A stretch of 64,000 nucleotides of DNA from Gammaproteobacteria bacterium (GTDB lineage Bacteria; Pseudomonadota; Gammaproteobacteria; Xanthomonadales; SZUA-36): positions 1 to 64,000 of the forward strand of contig JAJFLB010000032.1 in the NCBI GenBank assembly GCA_021772915.1, given 5' to 3'. Shown here piece by piece: positions 53,138 to 61,606 of this stretch (position 1 is the stretch's first letter; each line of letters starts with the position of its first letter). The position numbers and the translations under genes are program-made. Under the pieces are notes generated by a model that searched no databases, was not told the origin of the DNA, and worked only from the letters and a program-made list of their open reading frames with translations.

Positions 53138-53848
53138 TTAGAATTTTTCCGCCCAGGGGCGCAGGTCCATTTCCTGGGTCCAGGCAGTTCTTGGCTGGTT
53201 GACCAGGTGCAGGTAGCTTTGTGCAATGTGGTCCGGATCGAGAAGTGAATCCGGTCCTCTGTTCTCCTGCAGGTGCGCGTAGCGCTCGGACAGGATTTGG
53301 CCATCGATTATCACGTGGGCGACGTGAATATTGTCGGGGCCCAACTCCCGGGCCATACTTTGTGACAGGGACCGCAGGGCGAATTTTGGTGACGCCAGGT
53401 TCGCAAACCCCGCCCCACCACGCAGTGCTGCCGTGGCGCCGGTGAATATGATCGAGCCTCGCCCGGCCTGTTTCATCCGCCGGGCCGCTTGCTGGCCAAC
53501 CAGGAACCCACCAAAGCAACCGACCCGCCAGCAGCGCTCGAATTCGGCCGGTTCAATATCAAGCACACGACCAGGCACAAAAGCTCCGGCGTTGTACACC
53601 ACCACACCCGGTGCGCCAAAAGTTTGATCGGCAAATTCAAATAGCCCGGCCACCGAACCTTCGTCGGTCACGTCACAGGCTTTTGAGGTGACCGCCTCGC
53701 CGGATTCTTCAAGCTTCAGTCCGGCGAGATTATCGGCATTACGTGCCGCCATCACGACATTAAAACCGGCCTCATTAAACACCTTGACCAGTGAAGCTCC
53801 TAATCCGGGACCGACCCCGACAATGATTGCTGACCGACTAGTACCCAT
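53138..53848 (-). CDS. SDR family protein lacking the usual catalytic Tyr and Ser
   Basis: 236 aa Rossmann-fold protein. Nucleotide-binding motif IIVGVGPGLGASL (about 8-20), then VVYNAGAFVPG (NAG, about 83-93). The catalytic region is FTGATAALRGGAGFANLASPKFAL. Lys155 is present, but the position four before it is Leu, not Tyr, and no Ser is where the catalytic Ser is expected (Gly-Ala-Thr). Close relatives I remember have Phe at the Tyr place. So it is probably a non-classical SDR, perhaps not a normal dehydrogenase. AAGGA precedes ATG 53848. It starts 13 bp after the cupin gene. Confidence 0.85.
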   Translation of the reverse strand: MGTSRSAIIVGVGPGLGASLVKVFNEAGFNVVMAARNADNLAGLKLEESGEAVTSKACDVTDEGSVAGLFEFADQTFGAPGVVVYNAGAFVPGRVLDIEPAEFERCWRVGCFGGFLVGQQAARRMKQAGRGSIIFTGATAALRGGAGFANLASPKFALRSLSQSMARELGPDNIHVAHVIIDGQILSERYAHLQENRGPDSLLDPDHIAQSYLHLVNQPRTAWTQEMDLRPWAEKF

Positions 53849-53861
53849 AAGTATTCCTTTA

Positions 53862-54272
53862 TTATTTGATCCCATCGAGAAGTGGCTTGCCCTTATCTAC
53901 GATATGGACGGTGAATATTTTTAGCGTCTTTTCCCCCACCACCGTGGCGCCCCCATGCAACACACCACGCAATTGGAAAATGTTCGTACCCTCAGCCAAC
54001 TGCTGAGGCTCCGACCCAGGGTTTTCAAGCATGCCACCTTCAAGCACCATACCTGCCTCAATGCCATTGTGAAAATGACGCGGAATCGTTGCACCAGGCT
54101 GAACTTCCAATATGCTGCTGATGACTTCCATGCCCTCCGCACCACTCAAATCGGCGCGGTGGAGTGTTGTTCGTTTTATCTCTTGCTGCGCGCTAAGAGG
54201 CATTGCAATCAGCAATCCGACTAAACACGATATAACAAAAAATGGTATGCGAGGCAGCAACGTAAAATTCAT
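53862..54272 (-). CDS. Secreted cupin-domain protein
   Basis: 136 aa with a signal peptide (LPRIPFFVISCLVGLLIAMP, cleavage near LSA-QQE). Cupin motif 1 is GATIPRHFHNGIEAGMVLEG with the metal ligands H-x-H-x3-E. Motif 2 is around LRGVLHGGATVVG. The barrel runs to KLLDGIK-like end (KPLLDGIK). It is the first gene of a cupin-SDR-SnoaL set; AGGAC precedes the ATG. Role unknown. Confidence 0.82.
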   Translation of the reverse strand: MNFTLLPRIPFFVISCLVGLLIAMPLSAQQEIKRTTLHRADLSGAEGMEVISSILEVQPGATIPRHFHNGIEAGMVLEGGMLENPGSEPQQLAEGTNIFQLRGVLHGGATVVGEKTLKIFTVHIVDKGKPLLDGIK

Positions 54273-54361
54273 GGTTTTGTCCTTGATTTGATTTTCAAGT
54301 ATAACCTCCGGTCGCAATATATCGACTTGCTTCATTTTCGTCGCAAAATGTTTTCGTTTTG

Positions 54362-54451
54362 TCTGATCTGGCGTTTTGATCAGATTGTTGGCATCAATTG
54401 GTGTCTAAACTGGCAAGATGAAAAACCATGCCAATGGCCTCCGCAAGGAGG
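54362..54451 (+). other. Structured leader upstream of the TonB-dependent receptor
   Basis: Three short helices can be drawn in the 264-bp gap 54273-54536. These are tctgatc/gatcaga (54362-54368, 54378-54384), tggca/tgcca (54411-54415, 54429-54433), and cctcc-gcaa-ggagg with a GNRA tetraloop (54438-54451). A possible flanking pair gctg/cagc lies near the start codon. I do not match it to a known riboswitch. Confidence 0.4.
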
Positions 54452-54536
54452 AACCGTCAGGCACTTAACGCGGGGAGAGCGGATACGTGTGTATTGCTGA
54501 GGCAAAAAGCAGCGACGATTTATTGAAGTCTACAAT

Positions 54537-56678
54537 ATGACGCCTGCGAAAATCAGAATTTCCGCTACGCTTGTGATGCTGGGTCTGGGCACGAGCCCTG
54601 CAGTAACTTTAGCCGCCGATCACAGCGGCGAGTTGGAAGCTTTACCAAATTCCAATGTTAACCTCAATACAGCCGAGTCCAGCACGATTGTCTACGGTAT
54701 GGATTTTATCGCACAGCAATCAGGGGTCGTTTCTGTTGCCGATCTTATTCTGCGTATCCCGGGTGGAGCCGCACTTCTCAATCAAGACTCAAACAGCCAA
54801 CGTGGTTTTTCAAATGGTAACGATCGAATCCTGATTAACGGCAGGCGACTGTCTGGTAAGCAAAATGACAGTCGCTCAGCGCTGGAACAAATATCTGTTG
54901 CCCGAGTGGAACGCGTTGAGGTCATTCGCGGCTCTTCTCCCGACATTAAGGTTTCGAGTCAGGATTCCATGGTAAATGTGGTGCTGCGTGAAGGTGTGGG
55001 TGGCTCAGGTGCATGGAGCGCCGGGGTGTTTTTGGGCACCGGTGCAGATGCCGCTCCTCGTGGACTTGCTTCTTATGCCAACAAAAGGGGAATGATGGAT
55101 TATACAATGGCCGCGGAGTATACCAGTGTCGATATCAGCGACCATTTCGATACGCTATTCACCGATGGCAATGAAGTACCGACCAAACGCTTGATCGAAA
55201 CAAGAGCCTTGAACGAAAAAGCGCGCGAGTTGCGAACAGGTCTATCCTTCAACTATGAGAGCGGTGACCAACTCAATATCAATGCTCTCTATTACGACAA
55301 CAAGCTGACACTACCTCGGCCTGGAGACTTTCTGCTACCTGATGCCACAGGCGCCTTGAATATACCAGGTGTTGGTGAGCGCCGCCGGGATCGATCTTTG
55401 AGCAAATGGGAGGTCGGGGGTGATTATGGAACCACCTTGACTAAAGGTTGGGACCTTAAGGTTTTAGGGCTTTATACCGAGGAAAAAATCGACGATATTT
55501 CAAGTGAGGATGCCGATATTCTGGCGAATGGTTATGAAGCAGACTTCCGTTCATTAAGCGCTGAATTTTCATCTGAAGCAATCATCAGAAGCTCCGTGGT
55601 TTGGCAGGCCCATGAAAACCATCGCCTGGAACTGGGAACCGAGGTCGCACTTAATAAGCAAATCGTAGGCTTTCAGTTTTTTGACCGTGTTGGCGGCATC
55701 CTGGTGGAGCAAGACGTCGACAGCAGTGATGTAATCATCAAAGAAACACGCGATGAAAGTTTTGCCATTCATTCATGGCAGATTTCAGGAGACTTAAGTC
55801 TCGATACGTCTTTGTTCTTTGAGTATTCCAGGATCAGCCAGACAGGCAGTATTACGAATTCGCGCACCTTCAAGTTTCTCAAGCCGAGCTGGGATGTACG
55901 TTACAACCTGTCGCCCGATGATCAAATACAGCTTTCGGTGCGGCGCCAGGTTTCACAACTGAACTTTGGTGACTTTGCGTCATCGGTAAATGGCGAGAAC
56001 GATGTGATCGGTGGCAATACCAATTTGAAGCCGGAAAAGTCCTGGACGCTGGAGGCGAGTTACGAGCATCGTTTACCCGATGACAAGGGCTCCATTAAAC
56101 CCACTTTTTTGTATCAGCGTTTTACGGACAATTTGCAACCGATCGAGACCAGCCCGGGGATTTCCGGGGTTGGGAATGGGGGCGTTGGAACCAGACTGCT
56201 AATTCAACTTGAGGGTGCCATACGATTGTATTTCATTGGCATGCCGAATTTACAGGTTTCAGCAGACCTCAACTGGCAGAAAACCAAGGCTACAGACGCG
56301 TTTGCCGGTGGCTCAATCCCTTTTGATGGCAACGGCATGGGCTTTGGTGGCCGCATTGAGATTCGCCATGATATTCCGGATCACGGTATTTCGTGGGGCC
56401 TGACCAACTGGATAAACCGCAGAAACGAGTTTCGCGATTTTGATGAGTTGAGAATAAACCAGAATGCCGGAAGGAACTGGACAAACGTCTTTGTTGAAAG
56501 ACAATTGTTTGGGAATATTGTCGCAAAATTTGAAATTGAGAACCTCATAGACGATGTGTGGAAGCGGGAACGGAATATTTTTGCGGCAGGCCGCGCTGGT
56601 GGCATTCTGACCAGTCGCGAACTGCGCGATGCGCAATGGTCCCGGCGCTTTCTGTTTTCGGTGCGCGGAACTTTCTAA
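54537..56678 (+). CDS. TonB-dependent receptor-like outer-membrane protein
   Basis: 713 aa with a signal peptide (RISATLVMLGLGTSPAVTLA). Plug domain (about 50-150): SVADLILRIPGGAALLNQDS, RILINGRRLSG and RVERVEVIRGSSPD. The 22-strand-type barrel that follows has repeated alternation such as WEVGGDYGTTLTKGWDLKVL and ends RFLFSVRGTF, an aromatic C-terminus typical of barrels. No obvious TonB box is seen in the short N-terminal stretch. Substrate unknown; no adjacent transporter genes suggest one. It is divergent from the cupin operon. No strong ribosome-binding site. Confidence 0.88.
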   Translation: MTPAKIRISATLVMLGLGTSPAVTLAADHSGELEALPNSNVNLNTAESSTIVYGMDFIAQQSGVVSVADLILRIPGGAALLNQDSNSQRGFSNGNDRILINGRRLSGKQNDSRSALEQISVARVERVEVIRGSSPDIKVSSQDSMVNVVLREGVGGSGAWSAGVFLGTGADAAPRGLASYANKRGMMDYTMAAEYTSVDISDHFDTLFTDGNEVPTKRLIETRALNEKARELRTGLSFNYESGDQLNINALYYDNKLTLPRPGDFLLPDATGALNIPGVGERRRDRSLSKWEVGGDYGTTLTKGWDLKVLGLYTEEKIDDISSEDADILANGYEADFRSLSAEFSSEAIIRSSVVWQAHENHRLELGTEVALNKQIVGFQFFDRVGGILVEQDVDSSDVIIKETRDESFAIHSWQISGDLSLDTSLFFEYSRISQTGSITNSRTFKFLKPSWDVRYNLSPDDQIQLSVRRQVSQLNFGDFASSVNGENDVIGGNTNLKPEKSWTLEASYEHRLPDDKGSIKPTFLYQRFTDNLQPIETSPGISGVGNGGVGTRLLIQLEGAIRLYFIGMPNLQVSADLNWQKTKATDAFAGGSIPFDGNGMGFGGRIEIRHDIPDHGISWGLTNWINRRNEFRDFDELRINQNAGRNWTNVFVERQLFGNIVAKFEIENLIDDVWKRERNIFAAGRAGGILTSRELRDAQWSRRFLFSVRGTF

Positions 56679-56712
56679 CCAAAATGTATCTGTCCCCACT
56701 GGCCTGACTCTT

Positions 56713-57234
56713 TCAGTTTTGCAGTTTCTCGTCGGCCTTATCAACCACGGACACGTCAAACTCTCGCCCATTGGGACCAGTTTTTAGAGCGGTGACGATG
56801 GTTTGATTTTGCTCTACTATGCCCAGGTCAATTTCCCTATCGGGGACCACTGCAGTCACACCAGTAACTTGATTTACGACCACCAGACCTTTGCTTTCTG
56901 TTACCGGACCAGCCCAGGATTTGATTTCTGAGTAATACGGCTCTTTGCGCCAACCATCCATTCGCCCGGGATCAACATGAATAGCAAACAGGTTATGGTC
57001 TGGCTCGTAGGACAGAACCATCTTTGACTTCAACGGATTCCAGTGTTCACCCAGGTTTTCATCAAGTAAATAGAGACAGAAAAATTGCCGGCATTCTTTG
57101 GGTCGGTTCTCGTAAATCCCGCAACCAACGCCGACGTCACAATGCTCACACCACTTCATTGGTGGTTTTTGTAATTCTTTAACAACCATCAACTTACAGC
57201 ATAATGTGCAAGTCCCACATTCGCGTTTTTGCAT
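56713..57234 (-). CDS. YkgJ family cysteine-cluster protein
   Basis: 173 aa. The cysteine cluster is ECGTCTLCCKLMVV near the N-terminus, WCEHCDVGVGCGIYENRPKE and CRQFFCLYLL. This is the Fe-S or zinc binding pattern of YkgJ/UPF0153. The C-terminal part has no recognised domain. Cytoplasmic. It is convergent with the TonB-dependent receptor gene, 34 bp apart. Confidence 0.9.
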   Translation of the reverse strand: MQKRECGTCTLCCKLMVVKELQKPPMKWCEHCDVGVGCGIYENRPKECRQFFCLYLLDENLGEHWNPLKSKMVLSYEPDHNLFAIHVDPGRMDGWRKEPYYSEIKSWAGPVTESKGLVVVNQVTGVTAVVPDREIDLGIVEQNQTIVTALKTGPNGREFDVSVVDKADEKLQN

Positions 57235-57288
57235 TACAGCATTCCCTTTCCAATGACGGAGTAACCAATCAAAGTATTCCGAACCTCG

Positions 57289-57831
57289 TCAGTCGGCTTC
57301 TTCCAACGGCATCAGCAGTGTCAGGCTAAGGTTGGGGGATTGCCTGACGGATCCCATGGGACACCTGGGTCTTTTCTTGGTATTGCGTACGCGCAGACGC
57401 GCCAATACTTGTTCGTGGAATTGTTCCACCAGTTCACAGTCAGTGTCACCCAACCCGCGGGGTCTGTTTCTGCCGATGCGGACCTCACGCCACTCGGCTG
57501 GAAAAGTTTCCTCCCTGAGGTCATCGCTCTGTTCAGCTACCGGAACCGCAAAAGCAAGCAGAAGACGGTGGTGTTGCTCCAGTTCTGAACTCGAACCCAT
57601 ACATCTGGCTTCCACACGTGCGTCATCACGCGCACCAAACGCTATCAACAGACGTCTGACCGCGTCGCTGATGCCGTCACAGGTATATACCGAGTTAAGT
57701 CCAAAAAAGTTGAATCTTACCTGGTGTGCCTCCCATTTCGCCGGGACAGTTTCAGCGAGAACAGGAAGGCTCACGGTCAACGCTCCTGCAAACAGGAATG
57801 TGATGGAGTGAATTTTAAGTTTGCCTGACAT
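57289..57831 (-). CDS. Secreted protein, unknown
   Basis: 180 aa with a signal peptide (KIHSITFLFAGALTVSLPVL, cleavage near LAE). The mature domain starts AKWEAHQVRFNFFGLNSVYT with cysteines in TCDGISD, ARCMGS, TDCELV and RPRCPMG, likely two disulfides. Segments such as GARDDARVEARCM recall periplasmic assembly-type domains, but I do not recognise a family. It follows the TPR-like gene by 19 bp in a small minus-strand operon. Confidence 0.68.
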   Translation of the reverse strand: MSGKLKIHSITFLFAGALTVSLPVLAETVPAKWEAHQVRFNFFGLNSVYTCDGISDAVRRLLIAFGARDDARVEARCMGSSSELEQHHRLLLAFAVPVAEQSDDLREETFPAEWREVRIGRNRPRGLGDTDCELVEQFHEQVLARLRVRNTKKRPRCPMGSVRQSPNLSLTLLMPLEEAD

Positions 57832-57850
57832 TTTTATTCGATACACTACA

Positions 57851-58591
57851 CTAGTATTTGTAAGCCAGTTCGGTCGGGCAAGTTCCCTGCTCTGGTAAGG
57901 CATCTTCACAACAGGCCTCATACCAGAAACACATCGCAAGTCTGTCATCGTTCGTGCAGTTTCTGACAATACTAAGGGCCTGATCAAATAATGACTCGGC
58001 CACTTTAAAGTGTGCCCCGAGCGAACGCCCCGTTTCCTTGTTGTAGGCCTCCAAATGCCATTGTCGGATTCGCTCCAGAACAGATAAAAGACGTGGGTCA
58101 TCCGGGGCGAAATTCTTAGCATAGAGCCAACGCATGTTGTCGTAAGCGTCGGTAACTTTTTCCCATGCCTCGATTGCAATATTGCTTTCAATAATGAGCT
58201 CAAGCAGTGGTATTTGGTTGATGCTGTGCAGGCCTTCATTTATCCGCATGATCAATATTGCGCGCTGAATCGCGTCTACCGCTAGATGATATTCGCCATT
58301 TTCCTGCTGCAGTAATCCCAATCCGATCAATTCCGGAACAATATCGTAATTGTAAGCACCCGCCTCCGTTTCCAGTTGCTCAATATGGTACTCATAATCG
58401 CTGTCGCGACCCATTGGTTGGTAATTGATCCAGGGCCGCATGGTTGTCGCGAGCCCGATTTCATTGAAAGAATCACCGCTGAAACAATGCAGTTTGGTGA
58501 GATCACTTCCGGGTTCCAGAAAATCTGACTGCTCAGCCCAGGCACCAGCCGTAATGACAACCATTATCAACACTGTAAGTAATCTGCGCAT
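57851..58591 (-). CDS. Secreted TPR-like helical protein
   Basis: 246 aa with a signal peptide (LLTVLIMVVITAGAWA). Helix pairs LGLLQQENGEYHLAVDAIQR, HSINQIPLLELIIESNIAIE and AWEKVTDAYDNMRWLYAKN look like tetratricopeptide repeats. Two Cys-containing segments lie near the end (CFWYEACCEDALPEQGTC). An upstream ATG at 58612 is an alternative start. Partner unknown; it may work with the gene that follows. Confidence 0.7.
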   Translation of the reverse strand: MRRLLTVLIMVVITAGAWAEQSDFLEPGSDLTKLHCFSGDSFNEIGLATTMRPWINYQPMGRDSDYEYHIEQLETEAGAYNYDIVPELIGLGLLQQENGEYHLAVDAIQRAILIMRINEGLHSINQIPLLELIIESNIAIEAWEKVTDAYDNMRWLYAKNFAPDDPRLLSVLERIRQWHLEAYNKETGRSLGAHFKVAESLFDQALSIVRNCTNDDRLAMCFWYEACCEDALPEQGTCPTELAYKY

Positions 58592-58796
58592 AATTTTATG
58601 GGGAGGTTGCATTCGCACTCTGCCAAACAAGGGGCGGGCCAAAATACGTTTGACCAGCCAGATAATAGGTATCCGATCTTACCCCTTTATTACTGTGCTT
58701 TTCAGAAAAGAGCATTGCCCCGTTAATTTCGTTTAAACAAAAATCCGCATTTGTATTAAACTCCGTGCTCCCCACGTCACGACCACACAGGTTCAA

Positions 58797-60557
58797 ATGA
58801 AAAACTTTTTTGTCCTCGTAGCCATTTCAATCACCGCGCTTGCCTGCAACCAGGAAGCAGACAAATCGCTGTCGACAGCTGGAACAAAAGAGCCAGACGT
58901 GCAAAGAAGTATTGAGGTCATTGCCGATGAATACCTGGCTGCCCTGATTGAGCGTTTCCCACAAATGGGTACTTACTACAGTCTGCCGGACGTCCGGCAC
59001 GATCGGCTGGAAGATAAATCATTACAGGCGTTGTCGGCGTGGCAGGAGCGCGAGAACGACTGGTTGATGGAATTGGAAGAAATTGGTGCTCCCTGGGACA
59101 TTGGCAGCCGGGACTGGGTAACTTTTGGCATCCTCTACGAGTCCCTGGTCGCTTCCCGGGCAAACCGGGCTTGCCGCAATGAACTGTGGCAGGCAAGCAC
59201 CACCACCGCCTGGTACAACGAAATCCCTCCACTGTTCGAAATCCAGCCGGTTGACTCACCACAACGGCAACAGGAGGCCCTGGACCGGCTCGGGGCACTG
59301 GTAGCCTACATTGACCAGGAGATTGAGAATTTACGCGAGGGTCTGGCTCTTGGATACAGCGCACCCAGACTAACTTCTGAGCAGGTACCAGAGGCAGTAC
59401 GTGCCCTACTGTCGGATGACAGCCCACTGTTGAGCCCGGCACTGCGGGCGCAGGACTCCGCATATAGTGAAAAAATTCACGCAGTTTTTGCCGGCGAGGT
59501 CACACAGGCCATTAACCGGTTTGCTGACTTTATGAACGAGGAGTACCTGCCTTCTGCACGGCTGGAAATTGCGCTCAGCGCACACCCCGGTGGCGCCGAC
59601 TGCTACCCGGCACTGGTGCGTTACTTCTCGACCATAGAACCAACTGCCGCAGAGATTCACCAACTGGGCCTTGAACAAATCGCCGGCATTCGGGCCGAGA
59701 TGCAAGCCATTATTGACGTGCATTTCGAGGGGGAGACCATCGAGTCCCTGATGAAGAACCTGAACATTAATCCTGAGTACACCTTTGTAACCCGCGATGA
59801 TGTGCTGAACTATGCTCTCAATTCCCTGGATGCTTCGAAAACCGCAATGGCCAGCGCCTTTGGCATCCTCCCCAGGGCAGACCTCCTGATCAAGCCCTAC
59901 CCCGCTTACCGCGAAGCCAGCGGCACGGGTGAATATCATTCGTCATCTGAAGATGGTAGCCGGCCGGGTGTTTATTACATCGCTGTTGTCGACCCTACCC
60001 ACCGCTCCATCGCCGGCCAGCAATCGGTGCTCTATCACGAGGGTTATCCGGGACATCACCTCCAGGGTGCCATTGCACTTGAGCTCGGGGACAGCGTGCA
60101 CGCCCTGGCCCGTTACCTGTGGAACTCTGGCTATGGCGAGGGCTGGGCACTGTACTCCGAACGCCTGGCGGACGAACTGGGTCTTTACACCGGGCCACTG
60201 GATAAAATCGGTCTGTTGTCAGACCAGGCCGCCCGCGCCGCAAGGCTGGTGGTAGACAGCGGAATTCACACCATGGGCTGGACCCGGCAGCAGGCAGTCG
60301 ACTACATGCTCAGTAATACCGCCTGGCCCCCCGGAGATATCGAGGCAGAAATTAATCGCTACATTTCCTGGCCGGGTCAGGCCAATTCCTACACGCTGGG
60401 GATGCTTGAAATCAGGCGGCTTCGCGATCTGGCCGAAGCTGAATTAGGACCTGATTTCAACATCAGGTCCTTTCACGACCGCGTGCTCGGATTTGGCAGC
60501 ATCACACTGCCCATGCTGGAGGAGTCGGTCCAGGCCTGGATCTCGGAACAGCGTTAG
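58797..60557 (+). CDS. DUF885 family lipoprotein (second copy)
   Basis: 586 aa. Lipobox ALAC after MKNFFVLVAISITA. The zinc-site motif is SVLYHEGYPGHHLQGAIALE, then EGWALYSERLADELGLYTGP, the same layout as the lipoprotein at 50702. RFPQMGTYYSLPD and YISWPGQANSYTLG are further family blocks. A predicted periplasmic metallopeptidase. It is divergent from the TPR-like operon. Two copies within 10 kb suggest duplication with divergence. Confidence 0.92.
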   Translation: MKNFFVLVAISITALACNQEADKSLSTAGTKEPDVQRSIEVIADEYLAALIERFPQMGTYYSLPDVRHDRLEDKSLQALSAWQERENDWLMELEEIGAPWDIGSRDWVTFGILYESLVASRANRACRNELWQASTTTAWYNEIPPLFEIQPVDSPQRQQEALDRLGALVAYIDQEIENLREGLALGYSAPRLTSEQVPEAVRALLSDDSPLLSPALRAQDSAYSEKIHAVFAGEVTQAINRFADFMNEEYLPSARLEIALSAHPGGADCYPALVRYFSTIEPTAAEIHQLGLEQIAGIRAEMQAIIDVHFEGETIESLMKNLNINPEYTFVTRDDVLNYALNSLDASKTAMASAFGILPRADLLIKPYPAYREASGTGEYHSSSEDGSRPGVYYIAVVDPTHRSIAGQQSVLYHEGYPGHHLQGAIALELGDSVHALARYLWNSGYGEGWALYSERLADELGLYTGPLDKIGLLSDQAARAARLVVDSGIHTMGWTRQQAVDYMLSNTAWPPGDIEAEINRYISWPGQANSYTLGMLEIRRLRDLAEAELGPDFNIRSFHDRVLGFGSITLPMLEESVQAWISEQR

Positions 60558-60681
60558 TAATCGGTTTCAAAGGAAACACGACCCGTTGTATGCACAAAAA
60601 TACAGGAACCGGTCCTTTCACAATGAAACTAAATGCCATGGCAGTACTCATACTAGGGACAATCACGCATGAGGAGACATG

Positions 60682-61068
60682 ATGAGAACACAGCTTACCC
60701 TACTATCAATCGTCCTGTGTCTCGTCACAAATGTCTCGATGGCTGCCGTAACACCTACGCCGGAACACCTTGCAACGGGTCTGGAAACAAGTAAAGCAGC
60801 CGCCACAGAATTATCCGAAATCGCCGACCTTTGTGCCGAGGAAAAAGAGGAGAAATTCGAGAAGAAATGGACTACCTATGTCGCCCAGAATGACCTTAAG
60901 GGCACCGAGCTCGTTGACACCATCGACTGGGTGAGCAGTGAAGCGGCAAGCCGGCGTGACAGTCACAATGGCAAAAATGGTAGTAAAAAGGACCTCGAAG
61001 CCTGGAAAGCCAAGCGTAAAAAGCTGATGGAAGAAATTGCCCGAAAAGCCATGAACCCCGTGTATTAG
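60682..61068 (+). CDS. Small secreted protein, unknown
   Basis: 128 aa with a signal peptide (MRTQLTLLSIVLCLVTNVSM, cleavage near MAA-VTP). The rest is charged and helical with many Lys/Glu (EEKEEKFEKKWTTYVAQNDL, KDLEAWKAKRKKLMEEI). GAGGAG lies 5 bases before ATG 60682; an ATG 3 bases earlier is too close to it. Not recognised. Confidence 0.65.
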   Translation: MRTQLTLLSIVLCLVTNVSMAAVTPTPEHLATGLETSKAAATELSEIADLCAEEKEEKFEKKWTTYVAQNDLKGTELVDTIDWVSSEAASRRDSHNGKNGSKKDLEAWKAKRKKLMEEIARKAMNPVY

Positions 61069-61193
61069 GGTATGCAAATTCAAATACCCTGTTTAAAGAT
61101 TTGACGCATGCCGACGATTGGCTGGCCACTTCATTCCCTGCTCAAGGTGAGTTTCAGCACCTGCTGTGACCCCTTACACTTTACTCTGACGCC

Positions 61194-61502
61194 TTAATTT
61201 ACCCGGGTCGGTTCGAGCGAGACCAATTCACCGGTCCGTCGATTTACCTCGCAGTACGAAGTAAACGCACCGCCCTGGGGTGGGACTACCCGCAGTCTGA
61301 GCCGCTTGTTTTTCTGATGCCTTTTGACATTGACCAGTCTTACGTGCGGCGCCTGCTCAAGGGATCCGTACGCGACTCTGGCTTGCTCCTTACAAGTGGT
61401 GTACATATTTGAGAGCGACGTGCTTGCAAATACGTTGGAAGACATACTGACACTGAGGGTGAGGCTTAGAATGGCGAAATAGATCGGTTTCATGGTTTTC
61501 AT
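61194..61502 (-). CDS. Small secreted protein, unknown
   Basis: 102 aa with a signal peptide (IYFAILSLTLSVSMSSNVFA). The mature part has two cysteines (TTCKEQARVAYG and TSYCEVNRRTG), likely a disulfide. It contains RLVNVKRHQKNKRLRLRVVP, which is strongly basic. Not recognised. It is divergent from the LysR regulator and could be its target; that is inference from position. Confidence 0.6.
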   Translation of the reverse strand: MKTMKPIYFAILSLTLSVSMSSNVFASTSLSNMYTTCKEQARVAYGSLEQAPHVRLVNVKRHQKNKRLRLRVVPPQGGAFTSYCEVNRRTGELVSLEPTRVN

Positions 61503-61517
61503 CCTGTTGTTAAAAAG

Positions 61518-61530
61518 TGAATTGCATTCA
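61518..61530. promoter_or_regulatory. LysR-box-like palindrome
   Basis: tgaat-tgc-attca, a perfect dyad that also fits the T-N11-A rule for LysR-type operators. It lies in the 104-bp gap between the divergent small secreted gene and the LysR gene. A second inverted repeat, ttgca N9 tgcaa (61586-61604), overlaps the LysR ribosome-binding site and could mediate self-repression. Confidence 0.5.
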
Positions 61531-61606
61531 CATTTGTGGTGTCAGTTAAGATATAGTGTGCATAAGTGCAGGTAAATAGACATTTTTGCAATGCAGAGGT
61601 GCAAAT

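Noticed and set aside
54436-54480. Glycine riboswitch before the TonB-dependent receptor.
   Set aside because: A few short strings look similar, but the conserved core order and the paired P1/P3 stems are absent.
60470-60490. Hairpin near the end of the second DUF885 gene (aggacctga / tcaggtcct) as terminator.
   Set aside because: It lies inside the coding frame, about 100 bases before the stop, with no T-tract.
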